A stretch of 64,000 bases of DNA from CAXXHQ01 sp963665265. Lineage in GTDB: Bacteria; Planctomycetota; Planctomycetia; Pirellulales; Thermoguttaceae. The notes under the pieces were generated by a model that was not told the DNA's origin, searched no databases, and worked only from the letters and a program-made list of their open reading frames with translations. Location: the NCBI GenBank assembly GCA_963665265.2, contig OY762224.2, forward strand, positions 2,976,001 to 3,040,000, written 5' to 3'. Of this stretch, positions 1 to 8,581 are shown in pieces. The position numbers and the translations under genes were made by a program. How positions within the stretch are numbered: position 1 is the stretch's first letter; the number at the start of each line of letters is the position of its first letter.

Positions 1-699
1 CGCTTCGCTTTGGGGGCGCTCCAAAAACCAAGCGCCGTTTTGCCCGCAGGTGACGACGACCGCTTTTCGGGTCGGCGACCATAGTTTTTTCGCCGCTTTC
101 ATGGCGTCTTTTTCGCCGGTCAATTCCTCGGCGAATCGCTCGGAGATGATCAAGTGCTCGACCATCGGCAGTAGTTCGGCAAAGCCTTCGCCCGGATCGC
201 GTTCAAAATCGGCGACGGTCGGAATGCCGTGCTTTTGGCCGAGTCGCACGGCCCGGAGGGTTCCGGGTATCCCGTGATGATCGATCAGCAGGGTCTTGGC
301 GTTTTTGATGAGCGATTCCTCGGGCCAATCGACGGCCGGTCCGACTTCCTCGCAAATTTCGGAGAAGACGGTTCGCGTTTTCGAGGACTCGTCGACAATG
401 ATCGTGGAGTAGGCGGGGCTGGAAGAGGGGCGTCGTCGAACGAAATCGACGCAAACGCCTTCTTTTTTGAAGGCGTCGATGACGAATCGGGAGAGTTCGT
501 CTTCGCCGAGTCGGCCGGCGTAAGCGCATTGAGCGCCGAGGCGCGCCGCTGCGATCATCGCCGAGCCGGTCAGCCCGCCGCATTGACGGATGCGCCGCCG
601 CACGCGGATTTTCGATTCCGGCGGAGGATAGTTATCAACGTATAGGAGATCGTCGACGGCAGTTATGCCGAGTCCGAGGAGGTCAAAGGAGCGATTCAT
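1..699 (-). CDS. PfkB-family sugar kinase (partial, 3' end outside window)
   Basis: The reading frame is open from an ATG at 699 to the left edge, 233 codons without a stop. The start reads MNRSFDLLGLGITAVDDLLY, the usual opening of ribokinase-like enzymes, with a Gly-rich sugar-binding stretch (RQCGGLTGSAMIAAARLGA) at about residues 40-58 and the typical GRLGEDELSRFV segment after it. PfkB enzymes transfer the ATP gamma-phosphate to a sugar or nucleoside hydroxyl in the cytoplasm. The catalytic DTxGAGD motif would lie in the missing C-terminal third, so the substrate cannot be guessed. The next gene upstream on this strand is the HEAT mini-protein at 808-1032, about 110 bases away. Plus-strand open frames over this gene are shadows. 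Family call is firm, substrate unknown. Confidence 0.85.
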   Translation of the reverse strand, partial: MNRSFDLLGLGITAVDDLLYVDNYPPPESKIRVRRRIRQCGGLTGSAMIAAARLGAQCAYAGRLGEDELSRFVIDAFKKEGVCVDFVRRRPSSSPAYSTIIVDESSKTRTVFSEICEEVGPAVDWPEESLIKNAKTLLIDHHGIPGTLRAVRLGQKHGIPTVADFERDPGEGFAELLPMVEHLIISERFAEELTGEKDAMKAAKKLWSPTRKAVVVTCGQNGAWFLERPQSEA

Positions 700-807
700 T
701 AGCGGCGAGATGATAAAGGCGGCCGAAACAAGACGCGATCGAAGAACGCGACGCCCGGGCGGAAGTCGCCCAAACGCCGCAATTGTCGCAAGAAAGCAGG
801 TAGTTGG

Positions 808-1032
808 CTAGACGTGGGCGAGGTGAACTCGCAACTGATCGACCGCTCGCTCGGCTTCGCGACGAACGCTTGGGTCGGCGTCGTCGAGCAGTTGGGCGAT
901 GGCGTCAACGGCTGCGGCGGCCTTTGGGCCTTGCATCCGCAGAGCGCCGGCGGCGTTGCGCCGTATTCGCGGGTCAACGTCTCTGAGCTTTTCCATCAGT
1001 TTCAAAACCAGCAAATCGGTTGTCTGGGCCAT
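808..1032 (-). CDS. Small HEAT-repeat protein
   Basis: A 74-residue protein consisting almost entirely of two HEAT-like helical repeats: PRIRRNAAGALRMQG (about 21-35) and PSVRREAERAVDQL (about 54-67), each with the Pro/Val-Arg-Arg-x-Ala pattern of bacterial PBS-lyase-type HEAT units. Such modules mediate protein contacts; no catalytic residues are present. It begins with MAQTTDLLVLKLMEKL and has no signal peptide. It lies just upstream of the PfkB kinase on the same strand and may share its transcript. HEAT repeats of this kind are common in planctomycete proteins, though usually as parts of larger proteins; this isolated pair may bind an unidentified partner. Function unknown. Confidence 0.7.
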   Translation of the reverse strand: MAQTTDLLVLKLMEKLRDVDPRIRRNAAGALRMQGPKAAAAVDAIAQLLDDADPSVRREAERAVDQLRVHLAHV

Positions 1033-1440
1033 GGTCGATTTATTGCTGCGTCAACGGATTAATGAACCAGGCGTTTTCGGATTGCGGCAACCGCGGCAGG
1101 TCGATCGCCAAGCGGCAATCTGGAAACGCACATAGGCTACTTATCGACCCGACCGGGGTTAGAAAAACAATTTTGCCGAACTTTTAGCGGAAGATGGGTA
1201 GGGTGCGGCGTGTGCGTTGCGTCGTTCACTAATGACATGATGTTTTTTGGCCCGCATATATTGCCTGGGTATCCTGTTTATCCCAGAAGGAAAAGGCGAG
1301 TTTGGAAAAGCAAGGGGGAGATGAAGGATGAAGGATGAAGGATGAAAGTCACGGCAAATTCTCGCGTGCTTCGTGCGCTTCGTGGAAAAATAACTGCGGC
1401 GTTACAGGCGTTGGGACTTTTCGGGAGTTCGCCTGAACCG
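1033..1440. other. Intergenic region with dispersed-repeat fragments
   Basis: No gene is visible here. The stretch between two minus-strand genes has near 1320-1348 a 7-bp tandem array and at about 1364-1393 a phrase rich in 'gcttcgtgcgcttcgtgg' that I recognise as a kind of dispersed sequence in planctomycete intergenic DNA. Promoter signals for the HEAT/kinase pair would lie at its left end but none is convincing. Confidence 0.6.
1321..1348. repeat. 7-bp tandem repeat (ATGAAGG, four units)
   Basis: Three perfect copies of ATGAAGG are followed by one variant (ATGAAAG). A related fragment (AAGGATGAAGATTGAAGG) occurs at about 53584-53601, and another 7-bp tandem array with different words lies at 52553-52582. 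All are downstream of gene ends. Confidence 0.85.
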
Positions 1441-2343
1441 TTATTTTGTTTCGACTGTATCGAGAAGTTTTAGGCCTCGCATCCAGGCTTCGCAATCTTT
1501 CCACCAAAGGGACGTGCCGGGGACGTTTTGCGCGAGGCCGAGACCGTGGCGGCCGGCGCGGTAGATGTGCAGTTCGGCCGGCACTTGCGCGTGGCGTAGC
1601 GCTAGGTAGAAGGCGACGCTATTTTCGGGGGAGACGGTCGAGTCGGCGTCGGTATGGAAGAGGAACGTCGGCGGCGTTTGGGCGGTCACTTGTTTTTCGT
1701 TGGAGAGGTTGCGCAACGTTTCGGGCGAGGGATTCTTGCCGAGCAGGCTGTCTTGCGAACCTTTATGCGTCGAGCTTTCGCCCATCGTGATTACCGGGTA
1801 GCAAAGAATCGCGAAATCGGGCCGACAACCGATTCGTTCGATCGGATCGTCGGAGGAGGCGTTTCCTTGATCGAAGTGGGTGGCGACGGTCGAGGCGAGG
1901 TGGCCGCCGGCCGAGAAGCCGAGCACTCCGATGCGGTCCTCTTTAACGTGCAGTTCTTTTGCGCGGGAGCGGACCGTGCGGACGGCGCGCTGCGCGTCTT
2001 GCAATGGAGCCGGATGTTTATATCCTCGGCCGTTATGGCGGTACTCGAGGACGAACGCGGCGACTCCGATCGAGACGAAGCGTTCGGCGATTTGCTTTCC
2101 TTCATGATCGAGGGCCAAGTGACCGTAGCCGCCGCCAGGGAAAATAACGACGGCGGCGCCGACGGCCTTTTCGGCGTCGGGTAAATAGGCGGTCAGCGTC
2201 GGTTTGTCGTCGGCCGTATCGCCGCGGGCGCCGGGCGCACCGTTCGGCCAAAGGAGTTCCCGGCGCGGCTCTTCGCCGTTTGCGAAACTGCCGAGGAACA
2301 ACGCAAAGGAAACGGCAAGGAGTCCGAACGTAATACGCGTCAT
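1441..2343 (-). CDS. Exported alpha/beta hydrolase (acetyl-esterase-like)
   Basis: A 300-residue secreted hydrolase. Residues 1-23 form a signal peptide ending near FANGEE. The alpha/beta-hydrolase fold is shown by the oxyanion-hole motif GGGYGH (about 68-73), the nucleophile elbow GFSAGGH (Ser about 144), an acid in FLFHTDADSTVSP (about 230-240) and the catalytic His in YRAGRHGLG (about 265). This layout matches the BD-FAE/acetylxylan-esterase-like lipase_3 group that planctomycetes and Bacteroidetes carry in numbers for deacylating plant or algal polysaccharides. It ends 33 bases after the macB stop region, on the same strand, but has no evident functional link to it. Substrate is inferred only from the family. 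Confidence 0.85.
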   Translation of the reverse strand: MTRITFGLLAVSFALFLGSFANGEEPRRELLWPNGAPGARGDTADDKPTLTAYLPDAEKAVGAAVVIFPGGGYGHLALDHEGKQIAERFVSIGVAAFVLEYRHNGRGYKHPAPLQDAQRAVRTVRSRAKELHVKEDRIGVLGFSAGGHLASTVATHFDQGNASSDDPIERIGCRPDFAILCYPVITMGESSTHKGSQDSLLGKNPSPETLRNLSNEKQVTAQTPPTFLFHTDADSTVSPENSVAFYLALRHAQVPAELHIYRAGRHGLGLAQNVPGTSLWWKDCEAWMRGLKLLDTVETK

Positions 2344-2376
2344 GTTCCGCTCCGTCGGTGGACGATCGCTCGTGGA

Positions 2377-4707
2377 TTATTCGTAACGCAACGCTTCGAT
2401 CGGGTCTAACCGCGAGGCTTTCCAAGCGGGATAGAATCCGAAGATGACGCCGACCGAGGCCGAGACGGCGACGGAGGCGACGATGGCGGGGATGGAAATG
2501 GCGGTGGGCCATTGCATGAAGTAACGCACGACGATCGAGGCGATGCGTCCGACGACTACGCCGATCGCGCCGCCGAACAAGCAAAGCACGACGGCCTCGA
2601 CGAGGAATTGGCGGAGGATGTGATACGATCGGGCTCCGACCGCCATGCGGAGTCCGATTTCGCGAGTTCGTTCGGTCACGGAAACGAGCATGATGTTCAT
2701 GATGCCGACGCCGCCGACGACGAGGGAAATGAGGGCGACGATTAAAAGCAATCCGCTCATGACGTTCGTCGTCGAAGAAAGCATTCTGCTTAGTTCGGCC
2801 ATATCGCGGATATTGAAATCGTCATCATCGCCGGATTTTGGGCAGCGGTGCCGTTCTCGCAATAACTCGGAGACTTGATCGACGGCGATTGAGACATGCT
2901 CGGCCGAAATGGCTTTGGCGAAAATCTGATCGACGTTGACGAACCGCACGATTTGCGGCGTATTGGCCGTCTCGGTCGTCGATTGCGAGGGATAGAGCGA
3001 ATCGGCGGCGGGGTAGAGGTTTTCGATCGTATTGACGGCGTCGGCCGCCGCGGCCGCCGCGGACAGATTCATCGTGTTCATCGAACTGACGCTGACGCGG
3101 AACTTAACCGTGGTCCAAGGGGCGATGATGATGTCGTCTTGGTCCCAGCCCATCATGTTGGCGCCTTTTTTAGCTAAGACGCCAACGACTCGGAAAGTCA
3201 CGTTCGCGATTCGAATGTCTTTTCCGACGGGCGATTCGTCTTCGTCGAACAGATTCTTTTTTACCGTCGCGCCGATGACGCAGACTTTATTGGCGTTTTT
3301 GACGTCGCCGTCGTTGAACATTTCGCCCTCGTCCATGTTCGTCCAATCGCGAACCTCGAGGTACATGGGGGATGAGCCCATCAAATTCATAGGCGTGCAG
3401 TTTCTGCCGTTATAGACGACGCTTCCACGCATGCGAACGACGGAAGCGGCGGCGGCGATGGCGGGGCACTGTTTCATGATCTCGTCGCAATCTTGGGGCG
3501 AGAGGGTGATCGCGGTTTCGGCGCCCATGGAAACGCCGCCCGTACGAGCGGAACCGGCCTGGATCATGAGGGTGTTAGCGCCCATCGTCGCGATGGTGCT
3601 TTGCAGCATCGCGGAGGAGCCTGCGCCGATTTCGGTCATGGCGATGACGGCGCTCACGCCGATGATGACGCCGAGCGTGGTTAGCACGGAACGCATTTTA
3701 TTGCGTCGCAGCGCATTTAAGGCGGTGAGCAACGTGGGAGGAAGGTGCGTGGCGGCCGCCAATTTCCAAGCGGGAATGACTTCGTCCTCTTCGCACGATT
3801 CGACGAGAGTCGTTTTAGCGACGATTTGCGGCGCGGCGTCGGATTTCGCGACGGCAAGCGCAGTCGAGGAAGTCGAGGCGGGGACGCATTCGACCGTGGC
3901 TACCGCTTGCGACTCGGCGGAGCGCGACAGGGCGGCGGCTCCGTCGCCGTTCGACTTGCGAGGCGAAGCATGCGACGATTCGAACGCCGATTTCGGCAAG
4001 ATGATTCGACTTGTGCCGTTCGCGCTTTTGCCGTCGTCTTCGATCAAACCGTCGGTGATGCGAATGGTTCGGTGCGCATAGCTCGCCACTTTGGAGTCGT
4101 GCGTAACGAGAATGACGGTAATGCCTTCCTCGTTCAATTCCTGAAACATTCGAAGAATTTCGACGCTGGTATGCGAATCCAAATTGCCCGTCGGTTCGTC
4201 GGCGAGCAGAATCGCAGGGTTGTTGACCAAGGAACGGCTAATCGCAACGCGTTGCTGCTGACCGCCGGACATTTGCGAGGGTTCGTGGTCGAGGCGGTTT
4301 CCGAGGTCGACGCGTCGCAGCAAAGCCTTCGCCTGCGCTATCGCTTCATGGGGAGTGGGCCGGCGCAGGGAATAGTCCAAGGGCATGATGACGTTGTTCA
4401 ACGCCGTCGTGCGGGCTAGGAGATTAAAGCTTTGAAAGACGAAACCGAGTTTGTCGGTGCGAACGACGGCTCGCTCGTTCGGCGTAAGGCTGCTGATCTC
4501 TTGGCCGTCGAGCCAATATTCGCCGCCGGTCGGATGATCGAGGCATCCGAGGATGTTCATCAGCGTCGTTTTGCCGGAGCCGGAGGCGCCCATTAGCGCG
4601 ACCATCTCGCCCTTGGCGATAGTCAACGAAACTCCCTTGAGAACGGGAACGTCGATCTCGCCCAGGTAATAGGTCTTTTCGAGATTTTTTAAGGTTATCA
4701 AGTCCAT
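2377..4707 (-). CDS. macB: MacB-type ABC transporter, fused ATPase and permease
   Basis: A 776-residue inner-membrane transporter. The N-terminal ATPase (about 1-235) has Walker A GASGSGKT, the signature MSGGQQQR and Walker B AILLADEPTGNLD, i.e. the MacB/LolD class. After a low-complexity Ala/Ser linker (about 240-310) comes a permease with TM1 near RSVLTTLGVIIGVSAVIAM, a large periplasmic domain, and three C-terminal TM helices (final FtsX-like block from about 650). MacB dimers power efflux through a tripartite pump with a MacA adaptor and a TolC-like channel. The gene follows macA with an 18-base gap. No TolC homologue is in the window. The linker is longer than in E. coli MacB (648 residues), explaining most of the extra length. 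Substrate unknown. Confidence 0.93.
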   Translation of the reverse strand: MDLITLKNLEKTYYLGEIDVPVLKGVSLTIAKGEMVALMGASGSGKTTLMNILGCLDHPTGGEYWLDGQEISSLTPNERAVVRTDKLGFVFQSFNLLARTTALNNVIMPLDYSLRRPTPHEAIAQAKALLRRVDLGNRLDHEPSQMSGGQQQRVAISRSLVNNPAILLADEPTGNLDSHTSVEILRMFQELNEEGITVILVTHDSKVASYAHRTIRITDGLIEDDGKSANGTSRIILPKSAFESSHASPRKSNGDGAAALSRSAESQAVATVECVPASTSSTALAVAKSDAAPQIVAKTTLVESCEEDEVIPAWKLAAATHLPPTLLTALNALRRNKMRSVLTTLGVIIGVSAVIAMTEIGAGSSAMLQSTIATMGANTLMIQAGSARTGGVSMGAETAITLSPQDCDEIMKQCPAIAAAASVVRMRGSVVYNGRNCTPMNLMGSSPMYLEVRDWTNMDEGEMFNDGDVKNANKVCVIGATVKKNLFDEDESPVGKDIRIANVTFRVVGVLAKKGANMMGWDQDDIIIAPWTTVKFRVSVSSMNTMNLSAAAAAADAVNTIENLYPAADSLYPSQSTTETANTPQIVRFVNVDQIFAKAISAEHVSIAVDQVSELLRERHRCPKSGDDDDFNIRDMAELSRMLSSTTNVMSGLLLIVALISLVVGGVGIMNIMLVSVTERTREIGLRMAVGARSYHILRQFLVEAVVLCLFGGAIGVVVGRIASIVVRYFMQWPTAISIPAIVASVAVSASVGVIFGFYPAWKASRLDPIEALRYE

Positions 4708-4725
4708 GTCAGGCGTCTCCGTGCG

Positions 4726-6042
4726 TTATTTCTTTTTCCGCGACGGAAATTTCGGAAGGAACGGATTGCTAAGGTTTCCGCCGTCGGCCGAGATAATGGC
4801 TTCGTTGACGACGATCTCCATGCCTTCCTTGATTTTCTCGCCCGACACGACGGTATTCGCGCCGTCCGTCGGACCGACGATGACGGAGATAGGACGAACG
4901 TAATCGCCGTCCTGGACCCAAACGCGACCTTTTTCGTCATCTTGCGTTTTCGCTTTAAGCAATTTGGGAGCGTTCGATTTTTCGGTGGGAACCGAGGCGA
5001 TTTTCGCGTCGTTCTCTTCCTCGACCGTCGTTCGCGCGTCGGGAGCGATTTGCTCCGTCTTCGGCTTCCAACGCAAAGCGGGATTCGGAACCTTGAGGAC
5101 GTTTTTCCGCGATTCGACCTCGAATTGCAACTTGGCCGTCAGGTAAGGCAAGAGTCGGAGGCTGGAATTGTCGGTCTCGACGACGACGGTGTAGGTGACG
5201 ACGTTTTGCGACATCGTGGCGGATAGGCGTTTTTGAATAACTTTGCCTTGGAACAACTCGCCGGGATAGGCGTCGACCGTGAATCGAGCGGGCATGCCGA
5301 CTTGCACCGAGCCGATGTAGGCCTCGTTGACCGTCACCCAAACTTGCAGACGACGAAGGTCTTTGGCGATAAGGAAGAAACTCGAAGCGCTCATGTTCGA
5401 CACGACGGTTTGACCGAGATTTACGCGGCGCTTGATGATGGTGCCGTCGACGGGAGAGGTGATGACGGTATAGCCGAGATTGGTCTTCGCCGTGTCGAGA
5501 GCGGCTTGCGCTTGCCGGATGGCGGCTTTTCCGACGGCGACGTTCGCCTCGGCGGAATAATAGTTCGCCACGGCGGTGTCGAAGTCGGTCTGCGCGATCG
5601 CTTTATCGGGAAGCAAGCTTTTCGCGCGTTCCCATTCGTTTTTCGTTTGCAAGAGCTTCGCTTGATATTGAAGCAGGTTGGCGTTGGCGAGGGCCAACGC
5701 GGCCTCGGCCTGATCGGCTTCGGCTTTGTAATAAGTATCGTCGATTTTGGCGAGGACTTGCCCCTTCTTCACCTCGGAGCAGAAGTCGACGCGGCCGCTG
5801 GGAGTTTTCGGATCGAGGCCGAACTCCATTACCTTTCCGGTAACTTGAGCGCCGATGTCCATGACGTCTTCGGGCTGTAATGTGCCGGTGGCTTCGATGA
5901 CCGACACGAGATCGCCGCGAACGACTTCGGTCGTGCGAAGCGTGACGGTCAATTCGTTTGTGCTACGGTTTTTGTAGAACGCGACGCCGGCAACAATGAC
6001 GACGATCGCGACGGAAACGCTAATAATGGTTTTCTTGTTCAT
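4726..6042 (-). CDS. macA: MacA-type periplasmic adaptor subunit
   Basis: A 438-residue membrane-fusion protein. An N-terminal hydrophobic anchor (about 6-24) is followed by a biotinyl-lipoyl half domain, a helical hairpin (about 95-185, rich in Ala/Gln, YKAEADQAEAALALANANL), the second lipoyl half with the motif VITSPVDGTIIKRRVNLGQTV shortened here to its core SPVDGTI, then beta-barrel and membrane-proximal domains. MacA bridges MacB to an outer-membrane channel. The C-terminus contains a longer linker (about 320-365) than usual and ends in a basic FPSRKKK. The gene sits between marR and macB on the same strand, forming a marR-macA-macB unit. Confidence 0.92.
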   Translation of the reverse strand: MNKKTIISVSVAIVVIVAGVAFYKNRSTNELTVTLRTTEVVRGDLVSVIEATGTLQPEDVMDIGAQVTGKVMEFGLDPKTPSGRVDFCSEVKKGQVLAKIDDTYYKAEADQAEAALALANANLLQYQAKLLQTKNEWERAKSLLPDKAIAQTDFDTAVANYYSAEANVAVGKAAIRQAQAALDTAKTNLGYTVITSPVDGTIIKRRVNLGQTVVSNMSASSFFLIAKDLRRLQVWVTVNEAYIGSVQVGMPARFTVDAYPGELFQGKVIQKRLSATMSQNVVTYTVVVETDNSSLRLLPYLTAKLQFEVESRKNVLKVPNPALRWKPKTEQIAPDARTTVEEENDAKIASVPTEKSNAPKLLKAKTQDDEKGRVWVQDGDYVRPISVIVGPTDGANTVVSGEKIKEGMEIVVNEAIISADGGNLSNPFLPKFPSRKKK

Positions 6043-6144
6043 GTTCGCAATTCTCGAAAATTCGCCGGGCGGCGACGAAACGCCGCGTGCAGGCGATGCC
6101 TTCTCCGTAAACTTATTTTATCACTGAATCGTATTAGGAAACGG

Positions 6145-6681
6145 TTATTTCGGGGTAACTTCACGACCTCCGAGATACGTCTCGTCCCATCGCATTTGTC
6201 GGGCCGAAGCGGAATGCGAATTCTCGTTCCACATTTTGACGGCCTCGCGAGCAAGCAGCTTGAACGCGCTAATGACTCCTGATCGCAATTCCGGGTTAAG
6301 TCTTAGTAACAATTCCTCGGCGCGTCGCATTCGCAATTCGTCGTTTTGACGCATCATGCTCTCGCCATGTTCGGTCAATTGCAGGCAACGCACCCGACGA
6401 TCTCCGTCTTCGGCGACGCGACGAACGTATCCGGAGCGTTCCAGGCGATCGGCGGTTTGCGTCATAGCACTCAGGGTTACGTTGAATTCCCGGCTTAGGG
6501 ACGACATCGTTCGCGGGCCGTCCAAAAGAGCGTTGCAAACGCGAATTTGGGAAAGGGGCAACTCGGCCAACGCATCGCCGTCGACCGAAAACACATGCCG
6601 CATGATTCGAGGCAGGATACGCACAAGGTCTTCTGCGGCGCTAACGCTCGATCCAGACCGAACAACTTCGTGAGTCATCAT
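6145..6681 (-). CDS. MarR-family transcriptional regulator
   Basis: A winged-helix regulator of about 178 residues. I take the ATG at 6681 (or the adjacent ATG at 6678), because GAGGA lies just upstream; a longer frame to 6720 lacks such a site. The helix-turn-helix is in MSSLSREFNVTLSAMTQTAD and the wing in RVAEDGDRRVRCLQLTEHG, with the D-x-R-R wing tip typical of MarR. MarR proteins are dimers that usually repress their own gene and neighbouring efflux genes until a ligand binds. The macA-macB pump genes lie immediately downstream (103 bases), so it is likely their regulator. A palindrome at 6728-6752 is a candidate operator. Confidence 0.9.
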   Translation of the reverse strand: MMTHEVVRSGSSVSAAEDLVRILPRIMRHVFSVDGDALAELPLSQIRVCNALLDGPRTMSSLSREFNVTLSAMTQTADRLERSGYVRRVAEDGDRRVRCLQLTEHGESMMRQNDELRMRRAEELLLRLNPELRSGVISAFKLLAREAVKMWNENSHSASARQMRWDETYLGGREVTPK

Positions 6682-6727
6682 TTCCTCAGCGGAAAAGCAG
6701 AAAATCACAATCTGATTCATTCACCTA

Positions 6728-6752
6728 TATAGTTAATTTACGTAAACTATTA
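6728..6752. promoter_or_regulatory. Candidate MarR operator upstream of marR-macAB
   Basis: Two nested inverted repeats share one centre region: ATAGTT (6729-6734) with AACTAT (6745-6750), and the perfect 10-bp palindrome TTTACGTAAA (6737-6746). The AT-rich palindrome lies about 50 bases upstream of the marR start, where an autorepressor would act. It is unusual for the surrounding composition. Binding is inferred, not shown. Confidence 0.5.
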
Positions 6753-7212
6753 GGGGAAATCTACTTTTTTTGCCGCAAAAGGTTGAGAATCTAGGAAGAC
6801 CCTGCCGAAAAATCACCGTACATATTCTTCCCCTAGTCGAAGACAATATATTCCGCCGCCCCAAAAAAGCGTCCTAATTGCTTTCTAGTACATTGTTTAT
6901 GAATTATGTGCGGAATGGGTTGGAGAAATGTTCGTCGATTTCGAGACGGGCGAATGAAGACAGGAATCGATAAGGGCAAATTGGGTAATAGTGAAAAGGC
7001 GCAATTCGTTTGCTATCAATTAGTTCCACGCATTTTTCTTGGCGGAGAGCTTGACGGTGGAGCGTAATATGCCCTACGATGGCGGATTCAGACCAAACGT
7101 AGCCGCAATAGCTCGTGGAATGATCCATATTTGAGAACATATTTGGCCGTATAAGGCCTGGCAGGATGATAATCCCCCCCTTTTTGTTGACTGCGATCGA
7201 CAGGACGGAATT
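6753..7212. other. Divergent intergenic region between marR and hom
   Basis: About 460 bases of lower-GC DNA. A 78-codon minus-strand frame at 6904-7140 has no recognisable motifs and atypical codon use, and I do not call it. A purine-rich site (AGGACGG) lies before the hom start. No riboswitch or leader peptide is recognised. Confidence 0.5.
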
Positions 7213-8514
7213 ATGGACACAGCGAAAGTCGCCTTAATTGGTTTCGGCACCATTGGTTCCGGCGTGGCGAAACTGCTTTTGGAGCATAAAGACCGGATTT
7301 CGGCGCGTGCCGGTCGGCCGGTGGAATTGGCCTATATAGTCGACGCCGACATTAAGCGAGCGCGAAACGTCGATGTTCCGCCTGGAATTTTGACGACCGA
7401 CCTGAATCAAGTTCTCAACGATCCGACTGTTTCCGTCGCGATTGAGTTAGTCGGCGGATTGGAGCCGGCGAGAACGATCGTTTTGAAACTTTTGGAGAGC
7501 GGCAAGAACGTCGTGACGGCCAACAAGGCTTTGTTGGCCGAGCACGGAAAAGAATTGTTCGCCCGCGCCCGCGAGTTAGGGCGGAGCATCGCTTTTGAAG
7601 CGGCGGTCGGCGGCGGAATTCCGATTATCGCCTCGATCAACGAATGCCTGGTTGCCAACCAAATTGAGTCGATCCATGCGATTTTGAACGGGACGAGCAA
7701 CTTCATTCTCACGCAGATGGAGGAGCAAGAGACGGACTACGCGGCGGCTTTGGCCGAGGCACAGCAACGAGGCTACGCCGAAGCGAATCCGGCGATGGAC
7801 GTGAACGGAAGCGACGCGGCGCAAAAATTGGCGATTCTCGCGCATTTGGCGTTCGGCGCCGAAGTGAAATGGAGCGATATTCCCCGCGTCGGCATCGACG
7901 TCGTCGAGGCGGTCGATATGCGTTACGCGAAAGAGCTAGGTTACAGCATTAAATTGCTTGCCGTGGCGAGCGTCGTCTCCGACGAATTGGAATTGCATGT
8001 ATCGCCGACTTTGGTGCGACAAGGAACGCCGTTGGCCGAGGTTCGCGAAGCGTATAACGCGGTGCGGGTGGTCGGCGACGCCGTCGGCCGCGTGTTCTTT
8101 CATGGGCTCGGCGCCGGTCAAATGCCGACCGCTTCGGCCGTCGTCTCCGACGTTATCGGAACGATTCTCGGTCGAATGGCCATCACGTTCAACGTATTGA
8201 ATTTGTGGTCGCCGAATCGTTTGCAGTCGATTCAACCTCGCGATCCGGCGAAGATTTCCGGTCGATACTTTTTGCGGTTGAACGTGGACGACCGACCCGG
8301 CGTGATGGCGGAAATCACCAGCGTTTTGGGTAAATATAAAATTTCGATCGCGTCGGTCATTCAACACGAAACGGACGAGTCGCAAACCGGCTGCGTTCCG
8401 TTAATCATTATGACGCATCATACGGAAGAAGGCATGGTGCGCGACGCATTGCAGGCGATCAATATGCTTTCGAGCGTGCATCCGGGAACGGTTCGGATGC
8501 GAGTGCGAGACTAG
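7213..8514 (+). CDS. hom: Homoserine dehydrogenase
   Basis: A 433-residue NAD(P)-dependent enzyme that reduces aspartate-4-semialdehyde to homoserine, the branch point to threonine and methionine. The Rossmann motif is GFGTIGSGVAKLL (residues 10-22); the catalytic core includes TANKALLAEHG and the family signature region GILNGTSNFILTQM (here AILNGTSNF, about 156), followed by the AMDVNGSDAAQKLAILA stretch with the catalytic Asp/Lys. A C-terminal ACT domain (about 350-430, DDRPGVMAEITSVLG) should give allosteric feedback, probably by threonine. Full length for the single-function, ACT-bearing type. It is followed after 67 bases by the ApgM-like gene, with which it probably forms an operon. Confidence 0.95.
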   Translation: MDTAKVALIGFGTIGSGVAKLLLEHKDRISARAGRPVELAYIVDADIKRARNVDVPPGILTTDLNQVLNDPTVSVAIELVGGLEPARTIVLKLLESGKNVVTANKALLAEHGKELFARARELGRSIAFEAAVGGGIPIIASINECLVANQIESIHAILNGTSNFILTQMEEQETDYAAALAEAQQRGYAEANPAMDVNGSDAAQKLAILAHLAFGAEVKWSDIPRVGIDVVEAVDMRYAKELGYSIKLLAVASVVSDELELHVSPTLVRQGTPLAEVREAYNAVRVVGDAVGRVFFHGLGAGQMPTASAVVSDVIGTILGRMAITFNVLNLWSPNRLQSIQPRDPAKISGRYFLRLNVDDRPGVMAEITSVLGKYKISIASVIQHETDESQTGCVPLIIMTHHTEEGMVRDALQAINMLSSVHPGTVRMRVRD

Positions 8515-8581
8515 CGAACTTGGGAGTTGGCTGGCGAAGAGGCGATAGCGCGGCGACGCGACGGAGAAACGAGAACGCATT

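Noticed and set aside
229..645. Long plus-strand frame opposite the PfkB gene
   Set aside because: Shadow frame; the minus strand shows a clear PfkB protein over the same bases.
6904..7140. 78-codon minus-strand frame upstream of hom
   Set aside because: No family motif, codon use unlike the neighbours and no ribosome-binding site; treated as non-coding.
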